64,000 nucleotides of DNA from Qipengyuania citrea (GTDB lineage Bacteria; Pseudomonadota; Alphaproteobacteria; Sphingomonadales; Sphingomonadaceae), in contig NZ_JALJZT010000001.1 of NCBI RefSeq assembly GCF_024171405.1, forward strand, positions 62,001 to 126,000, given 5' to 3'. The notes below the pieces were generated by a model. The model was not told the origin of the DNA. It saw only the letters and a list, made by a program, of their open reading frames with translations, and searched no databases. This document shows positions 33,647 through 45,264 of the stretch, piece by piece. Made by a program: the position numbers and the translations under genes. The stretch's first letter is position 1. Every line of letters starts with the position of its first letter.

Positions 33647-35179
33647 CTAGTCGTCTTCCTGGTCCTCGCCGGCGCCGGAAAAGTTGAAGCTGCCGATCTT
33701 GATCTTGGGCTTGAGGCCGAGCCATTGGGCCAAATTGTCGAAATCCTGCGTCGCGGGATAATTGGCCAGCGCGGCGCGGCTTTCGTCGAGCCGCAGGATC
33801 AGGCTCTTCTTCTTGCGGCGCAGCGCACTGGTGGTGAGCGAGACGCGGCTGCCCCCGCCAAGCCGCCGGGCCAGGCGGAAACCCAGCCCCCAGGTCACGC
33901 CTTCATGCAGATCGTCATCGCTGGCGAGCACGCGCAGCTTGTCGGGCAATTCGGTGTGGCCAAGACTGCCGAACAGCGCGGCGCAGATCATGGCGCGGCC
34001 GCGCGCGTCGAGATCGATCCAGCGTTTGCCCAGCGCCCATTCGGCCGCATGGCTCTCGCGCAGATTGGGCTCGACCCGGTGAAGCGCGCCCGACAATTGC
34101 GCTGCGGCGAGCCGGAGGCGTTCGTTGAGCTTGCCATCGCCTTCGCTCAGATCGACCGTCCATGCCGCCAGCAGCGTCGCCTCGGTGATCGAGGAATCGC
34201 GCGGCGCGGCATAGGCGGTCACCCCGGCGAGCAGCGGATCGGCCTTCATCTGCGCAGGCTCGAGTCGGCTGTAGAGCAGGCCCTCGCGGATGCCCCATGA
34301 GGAGAACACCAGCTCGTCGGGCTCGATCCGGTCGAGCAGCGGGCGTAGCAGCGCCGCGGCATCGGGCAGGTAATGCGCGCGCATCGGGCTGATCCCGCTG
34401 ATTTCGCGCAATTCCTCCGGATCGGCCGCGATCAGTTCGCGGGCCAGCCGCCGCGCATCGTCGGGCAGCAGCGTGAAGCCGTGCGGATCGGTCAGCGGAA
34501 AATCGAAGTAGCGCATCGCATAGGCCGCCAGCGCGCGCCAGGTGCCGCCGATCATATACATCGGCCCCGGGTGCTTCGCCGCCCAGCCGACCGCGGCGAG
34601 CTGTTCGTGCACCGCGGCCTCGAAGGCGTCGGCGCCGTCGCTGCGCAGCGCGGGCAGGCGCAGCGTGCCCAGCTGCAGGCTGGCTGCCTCGTGACATGCA
34701 TTGTCCGCGACCGAGACCAGTTCGAGGCTGCCCCCGCCAAGATCGGCAACCACGCCGCGGGCGCCGGGGAAGGCCCCCAGCGCGCCCATCGCCGAAGCGG
34801 TGGCTTCCTCCTCGCCCGTCAGCAGGCGCGGTTCCAGCCCGAGCGCGGCGACCTGCTCGAGGAATTGCGCCCCGTTCTTGGCATCGCGCGCGGCGGCGGT
34901 GGCGACCGTCTGGACGTCTTCGATGCCCAGATCGCCGATGATCAGCGCATAGCGCGCTAGCGCGGCGAGCGCTTCGTCGGCCGCCTCATCGGGGATCCGC
35001 CCGGTCTCGGACAAATCGCGCCCGAGCCGCGCGGCGACCTTCTCGTTCCACACCACCTCGGGTGCGCGTGCAGTGCCTTCGTAGATCACCATGCGCACGG
35101 TGTTCGAGCCGATGTCGATGACCGCGCGCGGGGGCTGCATCAGCCGCCGCTGCCATTTGGCCGAGCGCGATCCGCTCAC
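33647..35179 (-). CDS. ppx: exopolyphosphatase / Ppx-GppA family
   Basis: A 510-residue sugar-kinase/actin-fold phosphatase that trims polyphosphate or hydrolyses pppGpp. It has AVIDIGSNTVRMVIYEG (phosphate 1), GEEEATASAMGAL and VADLGGGSLELVSV (phosphate 2), with a helical C-terminal half. The start is GTG on the GTGA overlap with ppk1, which fixes it. The pairing with the kinase argues for Ppx rather than a stand-alone GppA. The C-terminus is acidic. Confidence 0.94.
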   Translation of the reverse strand: MSGSRSAKWQRRLMQPPRAVIDIGSNTVRMVIYEGTARAPEVVWNEKVAARLGRDLSETGRIPDEAADEALAALARYALIIGDLGIEDVQTVATAAARDAKNGAQFLEQVAALGLEPRLLTGEEEATASAMGALGAFPGARGVVADLGGGSLELVSVADNACHEAASLQLGTLRLPALRSDGADAFEAAVHEQLAAVGWAAKHPGPMYMIGGTWRALAAYAMRYFDFPLTDPHGFTLLPDDARRLARELIAADPEELREISGISPMRAHYLPDAAALLRPLLDRIEPDELVFSSWGIREGLLYSRLEPAQMKADPLLAGVTAYAAPRDSSITEATLLAAWTVDLSEGDGKLNERLRLAAAQLSGALHRVEPNLRESHAAEWALGKRWIDLDARGRAMICAALFGSLGHTELPDKLRVLASDDDLHEGVTWGLGFRLARRLGGGSRVSLTTSALRRKKKSLILRLDESRAALANYPATQDFDNLAQWLGLKPKIKIGSFNFSGAGEDQEDD

Positions 35180-37341
35180 TGCGAGGACCCCCGCAGCGTC
35201 AGGCGTGGGACTTCATGGTCGGCAAGCGCGGCACCGCGCCCGGATAGCGATGGATTGGCCATGAAATACTGGTGGCAGTTGAAGCCGCCTTCCTCCTGTC
35301 GCAAGCGATGATACTGGCCGTCGGGACCGAGCTGCCAGCTTTGTTCGGTGTCGAGAATATTGGCGAGCATGACCTGGCCCAGGACCTGGTCGTGCACGGT
35401 CTTGTTGGTGATCGGGACCATCACCTCGACACGGCGCATCAGATTGCGGCTCATCGCGTCGGCGCTGGTCAGATAGACCTTCGCCTGCCGGCTGGGCAGC
35501 GCCTTGCCATTGGCAAAGGCCCAGACGCGCGAATGTTCGAGGAAGCGGCCGATCACCGATTTGACGCGGATGTTCTCCGACACGCCCGGCAGGCCCGCGC
35601 GCAGACTGCAGATGCCGCGCACCACCATGTGGATTTCCACGCCCGCCTGGCTGGCTTCGTAGAGCTTGTCGATCATCGGTTTGTAGGTGATCGAATTGAG
35701 CTTCACCCAGATGCCCGCGGGCTTGCCCGCATGCGCATTGGCGATCTCGGTGTCGATCAGCTGGTACAGCGTGTCCTGCAGCCCGATCGGCGACAACGCG
35801 ATCCGTTCGAGATCGTCGGGCTGGATGTAGCCGGTGATGAAATTGAACATCTTGGCCGCATCGCGTCCCAGCGCGGGGTCGGCGGTGAAGAAGCTCAAAT
35901 CGGTGTAGATCTTGGCGTTGATCGGGTGGTAATTGCCCGTCCCGAAGTGGCAATAGGTGCGGTAGCCATCCTCCTCGCGGCGCACCACCAGGCTGACCTT
36001 GGCGTGCGTCTTCCACTCGGTGAAGCCGTAGATCACCTGCACCCCGGCGCGTTCGAGTTCGCTCGCCCAGTGGATGTTGCGCTCCTCGTCGAAGCGCGCC
36101 TTCAATTCGACCACTGCGGTGACCGCCTTGCCCGCCAGCGCCGCCTCGATCAGCGCGGCGATCACCGGCGACTGGTCGCCCGCGCGGTAGAGCGTCTGCT
36201 TGATCGACACCACTGCTGGGTCGCGCGCCGCCTGGCGCAGGAAATCGACCACCACGTCGAAGCTTTCGAACGGGTGGTGGATGACGATGTCCTTCTCGCG
36301 GATGGCGGCGAAGCAATCGCCGTCATGCTCGAGGATGCGCTCGGGGTAGCGCGGGCTGAAAGGTTCGAACTTGAGGTCGGGGCGCGGCTCGTTGCAGATG
36401 ACCGCAAGATCGGCGAGGCCGAGCATGCCGTCGCTCTTGACGATCATCGCCTCCTCGACCTCGAGCTGTTCGCGCAGCAGCGCTTCGGCGGTCTCGTCGC
36501 AATCCTCGTCGAGCTCGAGCAGCACGGTGCGCCCGCGCCGCCGCCGCTGGATCGCGGTGCGGAAATACCGCACGAGGTCCTCGGCCTCTTCCTCGACCTC
36601 GATATCGCTGTCGCGGATGACGCGGAACACGCCGTCGCCGAGCACCTTGAAGCCGGGGAACAGCTGGCCCGCAAAGCGCGTGACCAATTGCTCGATCGCG
36701 ACATAGATCGCCTTTTCCCCCGGCACGCGCACGAAGCGCGGCGCGCCGCTGGGGATCAGCACCATCTCGATCAGGTCCGCCTTGCGCCGCCCGCGCTTGA
36801 GCCGGAAGATCACCCCGATCCCCTTGTTGGCGACGAAGGGGAAGGGGTGCGACGGATCGATCGCCTGCGGGGTGATCAGCGGGAGGATGTCGCTTTCGAA
36901 GTATTCGCCCAGCCATGTCAGCTGGTCCTTCTCCAGCCGGTCGATCGGCGCGAGCATGATGCCTTCCTCGAACAACAGCGTGCGCAGCGTTTCGAGGCTT
37001 TTCTGCTGGCGGTCTTCGAGCGTGAGCAACTGGCCGCGAATCGCCTCCAATTGCTGGCGCGGGCTGGCCCCGTCGATCGCCTGCGTCTCGATCCCGCGCT
37101 GGACCTGTCCCTCCAGCCCGGCGATGCGGACCATCGTGAACTCGTCGAGATTGCTCGCCGAAATCGACAGGAACCGCAGCCGCTCGAGCAGCGGATAGCG
37201 CTCGTTCTCGCTCTCCGCGAGCACGCGGCGGTTGAACGACAGCCAGCTCAGCTCGCGATTGGTATAGCGGTCCCGCGGCGCGGGCGGCGCCGTCATGTCG
37301 GCATCATTGGCCGGGATGTTTCGGGATGCTTCGACAGTCAT
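35176..37341 (-). CDS. ppk1: polyphosphate kinase 1
   Basis: Membrane-associated enzyme that polymerises the gamma phosphate of ATP into polyphosphate. The 721-residue protein has the N-terminal helical domain (NRELSWLSFNRRVL, then SNLDEFTMVR), the phospholipase D-like catalytic domains with YCHFGTGNYHPINAKIYTD holding the active-site His region, and KTLYRAGDQSP. Length matches the family (~690-720). Operon with ppx through a four-base overlap; divergent from a LysR gene 132 bases away. Confidence 0.97.
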   Translation of the reverse strand: MTVEASRNIPANDADMTAPPAPRDRYTNRELSWLSFNRRVLAESENERYPLLERLRFLSISASNLDEFTMVRIAGLEGQVQRGIETQAIDGASPRQQLEAIRGQLLTLEDRQQKSLETLRTLLFEEGIMLAPIDRLEKDQLTWLGEYFESDILPLITPQAIDPSHPFPFVANKGIGVIFRLKRGRRKADLIEMVLIPSGAPRFVRVPGEKAIYVAIEQLVTRFAGQLFPGFKVLGDGVFRVIRDSDIEVEEEAEDLVRYFRTAIQRRRRGRTVLLELDEDCDETAEALLREQLEVEEAMIVKSDGMLGLADLAVICNEPRPDLKFEPFSPRYPERILEHDGDCFAAIREKDIVIHHPFESFDVVVDFLRQAARDPAVVSIKQTLYRAGDQSPVIAALIEAALAGKAVTAVVELKARFDEERNIHWASELERAGVQVIYGFTEWKTHAKVSLVVRREEDGYRTYCHFGTGNYHPINAKIYTDLSFFTADPALGRDAAKMFNFITGYIQPDDLERIALSPIGLQDTLYQLIDTEIANAHAGKPAGIWVKLNSITYKPMIDKLYEASQAGVEIHMVVRGICSLRAGLPGVSENIRVKSVIGRFLEHSRVWAFANGKALPSRQAKVYLTSADAMSRNLMRRVEVMVPITNKTVHDQVLGQVMLANILDTEQSWQLGPDGQYHRLRQEEGGFNCHQYFMANPSLSGRGAALADHEVPRLTLRGSSQ

Positions 37342-37473
37342 GCTGGTGTGGCTTGGGCCATGATCCTCATGTGTGACGCTTGGGTTACAAACTGTCCTAT
37401 CGTCTCGCTAAAGGAAAGGGATGACCGCTGCATCTTGTTTCCTGAGTGTGCCGCATTTAAGTCGCAATGCACC

Positions 37474-38271
37474 ATGAAGCGTACTCACCTGCCTCTCAAC
37501 GCCCTGCGCGTTTACGATGCCGCCGCGCGGCATCTGTCCTTCACCCGCGCTGCGGACGAGCTGGCAGTGACGCCCGCCGCCGTGGGCCAGCAGATCCGCG
37601 CGCTCGAGGATCACCTCGGCACCGTGCTGTTCCGCCGCACGAGCAAGGGGCTGGAGCTGACGCAGGAAGGCGCCGCGGGTCTCGATGCGCTGCGCGAAGG
37701 CTTCCTCAAGTTCGAGGAAAGCGTGTCCGCGATGCAGGCGGGCCAGGCGCTCGACAGTTATACCATCGCCTGTCCGCGCGAATTCTACGCGCAATGGCTG
37801 GCGCCGCGGCTGGCGCGGTTCGGCGAGAAGAACCCCGAAATCCGCTTTACCTTCGTCGCCGACGAACATGCCGATTTCACCGAGGCGAACCTCGATTGCG
37901 CGATCCGGCTGGTCGACGGTCCGGGCGAATTGCAGGGGATCGAGCTCGACGAGGCGCGCCGTGTCACCGTGGCTCGCCCCGAAAGCCACGGCGGGGCGCC
38001 CGACAAGTGGATCGACTGGGGCCTGCCGCTGCAGGACGGCGTGGCGGCGCATGTCACCGTGTCCAATGCCGGCCAGGCGCTGTCCTCGACGCTGGCGGGG
38101 CTGGGCAAGGCGATCCTGCCCGAACTGCTGGCGAAGGATTCGATCGACGCGGGCCTGCTCGAGGTGCTCGACGGCCCGCATACCGGGCGGCGCGCGTACT
38201 GGTTGGTCGCACCGACCCCGCAATGGCGGACGAAAAAGGTAAGAGCGCTTGTTGCGTTTCTTTCCGAATAA
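37474..38271 (+). CDS. LysR-family transcriptional regulator (GcvA-like)
   Basis: A 265-residue regulator. The HTH is LPLNALRVYDAAARHLSFTR ... AAVGQQIRALEDHLG, in the GcvA-like form (AA before VGQQI). A shortened effector domain follows, about 30 residues less than usual. The same frame is open far upstream through ppk1, but ATG 37474 gives the family N-terminus. It is divergent from ppk1-ppx, which could be its target by position. The AT-rich 230 bases after it separate it from the pilus genes. Confidence 0.9.
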   Translation: MKRTHLPLNALRVYDAAARHLSFTRAADELAVTPAAVGQQIRALEDHLGTVLFRRTSKGLELTQEGAAGLDALREGFLKFEESVSAMQAGQALDSYTIACPREFYAQWLAPRLARFGEKNPEIRFTFVADEHADFTEANLDCAIRLVDGPGELQGIELDEARRVTVARPESHGGAPDKWIDWGLPLQDGVAAHVTVSNAGQALSSTLAGLGKAILPELLAKDSIDAGLLEVLDGPHTGRRAYWLVAPTPQWRTKKVRALVAFLSE

Positions 38272-38432
38272 TAACCCGCGCCAAACTATAAATAGATCAA
38301 TCGGAAAAGAATGCGACTATGATTAGTTGAGTCGCTTACTCCGATTTTGGTCTTTTTCTTGTAGTTGTTCTATTTATTCCCCGGGTAATCGAACCCGGTT
38401 TCCTCACATGCTATACAAATTTTTGCCATTTG

Positions 38433-38461
38433 TTAACCATGGTGAAAAAGCCGTTCTTAAC
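38433..38461 (+). promoter_or_regulatory. CtrA-like half-site and second TTAAC upstream of the tad genes
   Basis: TTAACCAT at 38433-38440 matches the half-site commonly reported for the alphaproteobacterial cell-cycle regulator CtrA, with TTAAC again at 38457. It sits 60 bases before the TadG-like start in an AT-rich gap (38272-38501). Tad pilus genes are CtrA-controlled in several alphaproteobacteria. The site is short and could occur by chance. Confidence 0.4.
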
Positions 38462-38501
38462 GGTGCGCTGGCTACCTGCTGTCCCACAGGGGGCTACCTA
38501 T

Positions 38502-40112
38502 ATGATCTGTATGCTGCGCAATCTCTGGAACGACACGAAGGGCAATACCCTGGCGATCTTCGCTGCGGCATTGATCCCGCTGGTCGTCGTCATCGGGAGC
38601 AGTCTCGATCTCAGCTTCGCCTATATGGCCAAGGCCAAACTGCAGAACGCCTGCGACGCCGCGGCGCTGGCCGGCCGCCAGTCGATGGACGGCAACAAGT
38701 GGACCACCGCGAACGAGACGGAAGCGAAGAAGTTCTTCCAGTTCAATTTCCCCGAAGGCACACTGGGCGCGCAAGACCTCAACTTCGAGATCGACACCGA
38801 TCCCAACGACAATGCGCAGATCATCGGCGTCGCCAACGCGGTCATTCCGACCTCGCTGATGCATATCTTCGGGTACGACACCGTGCCGATCCAGGCCAAT
38901 TGCGACGCCAAGCGCGACCTTGGCCATAACGATGTGATGCTGGTGCTCGATACGACCGGTTCGATGGGCAACCGGCCGTCCACCGGCGGCAGCCTCGACA
39001 AGATCGATCTCCTGCGCAACGGCACGACAGGTCTGTACCGCGCACTCGACGACAGCGGCAACGGATCGATCACCCGTTTCGGTATCGTGTCCTATTCGCA
39101 TACGGTGAATGTCGCGCGCAGTTTGCGAAATATGGATATCCTGCAGGAGCAGGAACATTTCGAACGGGTTTACAAGCAACGGGTCTGCTACGACGTAAAG
39201 GTCAATGGCAACTGGCGGGACGACTATTGCACCGTCAACACCTACGATGACCGCGATGACATCAGGAGTTCGGGTTGGCGGTATCCGTCCAACAACCGGC
39301 GGAACTATACTTACAATGCATCCACCGAGTATGAATATCGCACTGTCGACATCGAAGATTCGAAATGGGGCAGAGGGTATCGGACTACCGAGCAGAACCT
39401 GACTGCTTTCCGGACCAGCGGCGACGGCTGTATCGAAGAACGGTCCAGCATCGGCCAAACCGTAAGCCCGGTCACGCTGCTCAAGACGGTCAGCCAGAAC
39501 GATATCGATGCGGTCGCGGCCAACAGCAACGACACGACCTATCAGTGGGGACGCTACGATCCCGACAGCCAGGAAGGCGAGTCACAGAGCGGTTGCCCGT
39601 CGGAAGCGCAAAAGCTCAAGGTCTACAATAGCGAAACCGCATTCGACAACGCGATCGACGCTGCCACGGCGAATGTGACCGGCGGTACCTATCACGATAT
39701 CGGCATGCTGTGGGGCGCGCGCTTCCTCTCGCCGACCGGGATGTTCGCTGCCGAAAACCCGACCAAGCATGGCCTTGTCCCGGTGAACCGTCATATCGTC
39801 TTCATGACCGACGGCGAACTCGACACCGGCGATACGCTGTACTCGGCCATGGGCATCACCAGGTATCACGAGCGGATCAGCGGGTCGGGTACGCAGGAAG
39901 AAAAACATGTCAGTCGGTTCCACTCGATCTGCAACCGGGTGAAGGCGACCGGCACCACCATCTGGGTGATCGCGCTCGACGAGAACGACACCGATGATAT
40001 CGCGATCTGTGCCACCAGTGCTGCCCATTTCTACACTTCCGACGGTTCCGATCTGGAGCAGATCTTCGAAACGATCGGACGCGGCATCGGCAATCTGAGG
40101 CTCACCCGGTGA
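38502..40112 (+). CDS. TadG-like pilus assembly protein with VWA domain
   Basis: A 536-residue protein with an N-terminal basic stretch and single hydrophobic helix (TLAIFAAALIPLVVVIGSSL), the TadE/TadG-type start, followed by CDAAALAGRQ, the usual TadG pattern. From about residue 143 a von Willebrand A domain begins with a MIDAS motif (VLDTTGSMGN) and continues VFMTDGELDTGD. ATG 38502 has AGGGGG eight bases upstream; Met 38511 is an alternative, and the open frame further upstream is not used. First of three overlapping genes for tight-adherence (Flp) pili; no TadA ATPase is in the window. Confidence 0.9.
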   Translation: MICMLRNLWNDTKGNTLAIFAAALIPLVVVIGSSLDLSFAYMAKAKLQNACDAAALAGRQSMDGNKWTTANETEAKKFFQFNFPEGTLGAQDLNFEIDTDPNDNAQIIGVANAVIPTSLMHIFGYDTVPIQANCDAKRDLGHNDVMLVLDTTGSMGNRPSTGGSLDKIDLLRNGTTGLYRALDDSGNGSITRFGIVSYSHTVNVARSLRNMDILQEQEHFERVYKQRVCYDVKVNGNWRDDYCTVNTYDDRDDIRSSGWRYPSNNRRNYTYNASTEYEYRTVDIEDSKWGRGYRTTEQNLTAFRTSGDGCIEERSSIGQTVSPVTLLKTVSQNDIDAVAANSNDTTYQWGRYDPDSQEGESQSGCPSEAQKLKVYNSETAFDNAIDAATANVTGGTYHDIGMLWGARFLSPTGMFAAENPTKHGLVPVNRHIVFMTDGELDTGDTLYSAMGITRYHERISGSGTQEEKHVSRFHSICNRVKATGTTIWVIALDENDTDDIAICATSAAHFYTSDGSDLEQIFETIGRGIGNLRLTR

Positions 40113-40732
40113 GCGGGCTGCGTACCAGCCTGCACCGGCTGCGCGGGGACGAGCGCGGTGCGACGATCGTCGAATTCGCATTCGTCGTCGGCCCCATGCT
40201 GCTGTTGCTGATGGGCGGGCTCGAACTGGGCTACAACAGCTATGTCCGGTCGACCATGCAGGGCGCGCTCAATGATGCAGCGCGGACCGCGGCGGTGGAA
40301 TTCCCGATCATCAACGTGCCTGGCAGTACGGTCGAGGAACAGGTCGAAAACCTGATCGAGGAAACGGTCAAGCATGTCGCGCCCAATGCGTCGATCACGG
40401 TGACGCAGAAAAGCTATTTCGAATTCTCCGCCATCGGCAATCCGGAGAAACTGATGACCGACAACAATGGCAACGGGCAATTCGACGCCGACGATAACGA
40501 TTGCTGGGAAGACGCCAACGGTAATGGCAGCTACGATACCGACGCCGGCAAGACCGGCAATGGCGGCGCGGACGACGTCGTGCTTTACAGCGCGTCGATC
40601 AGCACTCCGCGGATCCTGCCGCTGCAGAACTTCCTGCCCGGCGTCGGCCCGACCATGGAATACACGCTCCAGACCGCGGTCCGTAACCAACCCTATGACA
40701 AGCAGGCAACCGCGGCGGTGATCTGTGCTTGA
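40109..40732 (+). CDS. TadE-like pilus protein with EF-hand-like acidic loops
   Basis: A 207-residue minor-pilin-like protein. The N-terminus is the TadE pattern RGATIVEFAFVVGPMLLLLM with the pilin-type Glu before a single helix. The outer part contains two Asp/Asn loops, DNNGNGQFDADDND and DANGNGSYDTDAG, spaced like dockerin/EF-hand calcium loops, an unusual insertion for TadE. GTG start on the GTGA overlap with the TadG-like stop. Confidence 0.9.
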   Translation: MSGLRTSLHRLRGDERGATIVEFAFVVGPMLLLLMGGLELGYNSYVRSTMQGALNDAARTAAVEFPIINVPGSTVEEQVENLIEETVKHVAPNASITVTQKSYFEFSAIGNPEKLMTDNNGNGQFDADDNDCWEDANGNGSYDTDAGKTGNGGADDVVLYSASISTPRILPLQNFLPGVGPTMEYTLQTAVRNQPYDKQATAAVICA

Positions 40733-41351
40733 GTCGTTGCGCACAATCGCCCGCGACACGCGCGGCCTGGCGCTGACCGAGTTCGCCTTCGCGGCGCCGA
40801 TCTTCCTCATGCTGGTGCTGACCGGGCTCGAACTGTCGAACCTCGCGCTGTCGCATTTGCGGGTCAGCCAGATGGCCATGACCGTGGCCGACAATGCCGG
40901 GCGTGTGACCTCGGGCATCGATGAAGCCAATATCTACGAGGTCTTCACCGGCGCGGACTATGCCTCGAGCGGGCTCGATTTCGAACCCAACGGGCGCATG
41001 GTGCTCTCCAGTCTCGAACACAATGGCCGCTCGGGTTCGGACGAGGGACAAACGATCGTCTGGCAGCGCTGCTGGGGCGACGATACGTCGGTAACCCCGA
41101 GCTATGGCGAACAAGGCGATGGCAAGGACGACGACAGTCTCGAAGATGGGCTGGGCACGGGCAGCGACAAGATCACCGCACTCGAAGATACTGCGGTCAT
41201 GTTCGTCGAAGTGACCTACGACTACCAGCCGCTGGTCTCGACCGGGTTTTTCGATCCGCCGACCATCCGCTACGAAAGCGCGTTCAACGTGCGTGGGCGG
41301 CAAAACAATGAAATCAGCAACACGCAGAACCTGACCCGGCTGACCTGCTGA
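40725..41351 (+). CDS. TadE-like pilus protein
   Basis: A 208-residue TadE-type protein: RGLALTEFAFAAPIFLMLVL gives the Glu plus single helix, followed by a soluble domain with an acidic loop (DGKDDDSLEDG). One Cys lies mid-protein (WQRCWGDD) and one is the last residue, possibly a disulfide. GTG 40725 overlaps the previous stop by eight bases. It ends the tad triplet; the downstream gene is unrelated. Confidence 0.88.
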   Translation: MLESLRTIARDTRGLALTEFAFAAPIFLMLVLTGLELSNLALSHLRVSQMAMTVADNAGRVTSGIDEANIYEVFTGADYASSGLDFEPNGRMVLSSLEHNGRSGSDEGQTIVWQRCWGDDTSVTPSYGEQGDGKDDDSLEDGLGTGSDKITALEDTAVMFVEVTYDYQPLVSTGFFDPPTIRYESAFNVRGRQNNEISNTQNLTRLTC

Positions 41352-41391
41352 GGCGCTTGCCTCGCGCCCGCTACGCGCTAGACCTGCGCCG

Positions 41392-41916
41392 ATGACCGCG
41401 GTTCCCGAACTTCACACCCCGCGCTTCACGCTGCGCCCGCTGCGCCGTACGGACGCCGCCGCGCTGCTGCCCACGCTGGGCGATCCCGCGCAGTGCCGCT
41501 TCCTCACGCGCCCGGCCTTTGCCGACGAGGCCGAGCTGTGGGGCTGGCTCGCCGATCCCGCATGGGACGGGCGCAGCTGGATCGCACAGGATGCCCAAGG
41601 CACGGTCGCGGGGCGCTTCGTCGCAGTGCCGGGGCACGAGGCGCACGTGGTCGAGATCGGCTACATCACCTGCGCCGCCTGGCAAGGACAGGGCATCGCG
41701 CGCGAATGCACGGCGGCGCTGGTCGCGCAGCTCTTCGCCGAGGGCGCGCGCAAGCTCACCGCCGAGATCGATGCCGAAAACCACGCCTCGCTGCGGCTGG
41801 CGGAGGCGCTGGGCTTCACCCGCGAGGCGCTGCTGCGCGCACACGAGACGACGCATGAGGGGCTGCGCGACGTGTGCCTCTACGGCCTGCTCGCCAGCGA
41901 CCCGCGCCCCGCCTGA
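41392..41916 (+). CDS. GNAT N-acetyltransferase (RimJ/RimL type)
   Basis: A 174-residue acetyltransferase. ELHTPRFTLRPLRRTDAAAL is the RimJ/RimL-like N-terminus, WQGQGIARECTAALV the acetyl-CoA pyrophosphate loop (Q/R-x-x-G-x-A/G), and ENHASLRLAEALGF the typical C-terminal helix. Substrate, protein N-terminus or small molecule, is not determined. It is convergent with a second, unrelated GNAT; their stops abut with no intergenic base. Confidence 0.9.
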   Translation: MTAVPELHTPRFTLRPLRRTDAAALLPTLGDPAQCRFLTRPAFADEAELWGWLADPAWDGRSWIAQDAQGTVAGRFVAVPGHEAHVVEIGYITCAAWQGQGIARECTAALVAQLFAEGARKLTAEIDAENHASLRLAEALGFTREALLRAHETTHEGLRDVCLYGLLASDPRPA

Positions 41917-42573
41917 TCAGACGCCGGCGCCCGCCGCTTCGCGCGCGTCAAAATGCGCGAAGATCGCGGCGAGCCCGCCGGGGCGGCTTTCCTCGCGCAG
42001 CCGTGCCAGCGCGGGCGCAACCTCCACCCGGTATTCCGCCTGCGGTCCGTCCTGCGCGACATGCTCGCCGCCCAGCCGCTTGATGAAACTGCGCGCGGCC
42101 TCGTTCTCCGACAGCACATGCGCGCGAAACGCCTCGAGCTGGCCGCCTGCGGCATCGAGCAGCAGCGTCGCGGTCAGCAGCCGGCCGATCCCCAGACCGT
42201 GATAGGCATCGACCACGCCGACCGAAAATTCGGCAACCGCATCGCCCTTGTCGGGGCGCATCGCGTGGACCACGCCCATTGCGGGATGGTCGGGATCGGA
42301 CAGGTCGAGCGCGCCCCAGGCGAGGTGGAGCACGCCATCGGCATCGAGCAATCGCTCGATCACCCAGTCGGGCGGGCTCGCGCCGCCGGAAAAGAACCGC
42401 AGATAGCGCGAGCGCGGGCTCATCCGCGCGATGCCGGCGCGCAGTCGGTCCTCGTCCTTTGGGGTGACCGTGCGGATGCAGATCGTGCGCCCGTCTTCCA
42501 GGCGCGTATGGATCGACGCCCCGCCGCAGCTATGCGAGATCAGATCCAAAGGGATATTCCCGCTTTCCGCCAT
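41917..42573 (-). CDS. GNAT N-acetyltransferase
   Basis: A 218-residue acetyltransferase with a ~35-residue leader, then TRLEDGRTICIRTVTPKDEDRLRAGI and SPRSRYLRFFSG, the start seen in the acetyltransferase domain of protein-lysine acetyltransferases (Pat-like). The CoA loop is YHGLGIGRLLTATLL, and the C-terminal helix ENEAARSFIKRLGG is clear. No ligand-binding regulatory domain is attached. Convergent with the neighbour at 41392. Confidence 0.88.
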   Translation of the reverse strand: MAESGNIPLDLISHSCGGASIHTRLEDGRTICIRTVTPKDEDRLRAGIARMSPRSRYLRFFSGGASPPDWVIERLLDADGVLHLAWGALDLSDPDHPAMGVVHAMRPDKGDAVAEFSVGVVDAYHGLGIGRLLTATLLLDAAGGQLEAFRAHVLSENEAARSFIKRLGGEHVAQDGPQAEYRVEVAPALARLREESRPGGLAAIFAHFDAREAAGAGV

Positions 42574-42688
42574 TCATGACCTCCACCCGCACGGCGCGCG
42601 CCGCATCGGGGGATAGCCTAGGCGTATTCGCGGGCCTGTGCCAGCGGGGAAGGGGCACCCGCCGCAGCGGATGCCCCCGATACCGGCA

Positions 42689-44782
<2,094 letters not shown>

Positions 44783-44899
44783 GGGGTTCCTTCCGTCACA
44801 TCGTCGGGGGTGGGGGGAGGGGGGACGATACGGGACATGAACCCGCGACCCGCCCAATCGTTGCAGAGCCCACAAAAGTTATACCGGGCGCGCCCTAAC

Positions 44900-45211
44900 T
44901 TACCTCCCCTTCAGCCACGCCAGCGCGCCGCTCTCCATCCCCTTGAACTTGGGCCAGCCCGCGGGATCGTCGTCCAGCGGCGCGCAGGCGATCGCGGCGT
45001 CGCCGGGCAATTGCCACTTGATCCGGTGATAGAGCTTCGAGCGCGTCAGCGGCGAGCGGATCAGCCACAGCCCCTCGGCCAGCGGATGCCCGTCGCCATG
45101 CAAATCGAGCGGCGCCTCGGGCGTGGCCGCGGGATCGTGCCACACGAGGTAGAGCGTGGACGCCGCGCCCTCGTCATCGGTGTCGTCGGTCGGGGTTTCG
45201 TCGGATGTCAT
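44900..45211 (-). CDS. conserved hypothetical protein
   Basis: A 103-residue acidic protein with a disordered Thr/Asp-rich N-terminus (SDETPTDDTDDEG) and a compact C-terminal part: LYLVWHDPAATPEAPLDLHG, EGLWLIRSPLTRSKLYHRIK, WPKFKGMESGALAWLKGR. The pattern of a short beta-rich domain with aromatic residues looks conserved-like, but I do not recognise the family. A competing frame (44895-45143) has poorer codon usage and is not used. Confidence 0.65.
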   Translation of the reverse strand: MTSDETPTDDTDDEGAASTLYLVWHDPAATPEAPLDLHGDGHPLAEGLWLIRSPLTRSKLYHRIKWQLPGDAAIACAPLDDDPAGWPKFKGMESGALAWLKGR

Positions 45212-45264
45212 GCGCGCTCAACGCACGGACGGCGCCAAGGTTCGCGCCTCGCGCGCGGCCTGCC

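Noticed and set aside
35272..37473. Long rightward open frame leading into the LysR gene
   Set aside because: It is antisense to ppk1 and has no family pattern. Only the part from 37474 matches a known protein.
38370..38405. TCGAACCCGG word resembling a tRNA T-loop
   Set aside because: No acceptor, D or anticodon stem could be folded around it.
44895..45143. 82-codon minus-strand frame overlapping the hypothetical gene at 44900
   Set aside because: Arg/Ala-rich shadow translation; the 44900-45211 frame has better composition.
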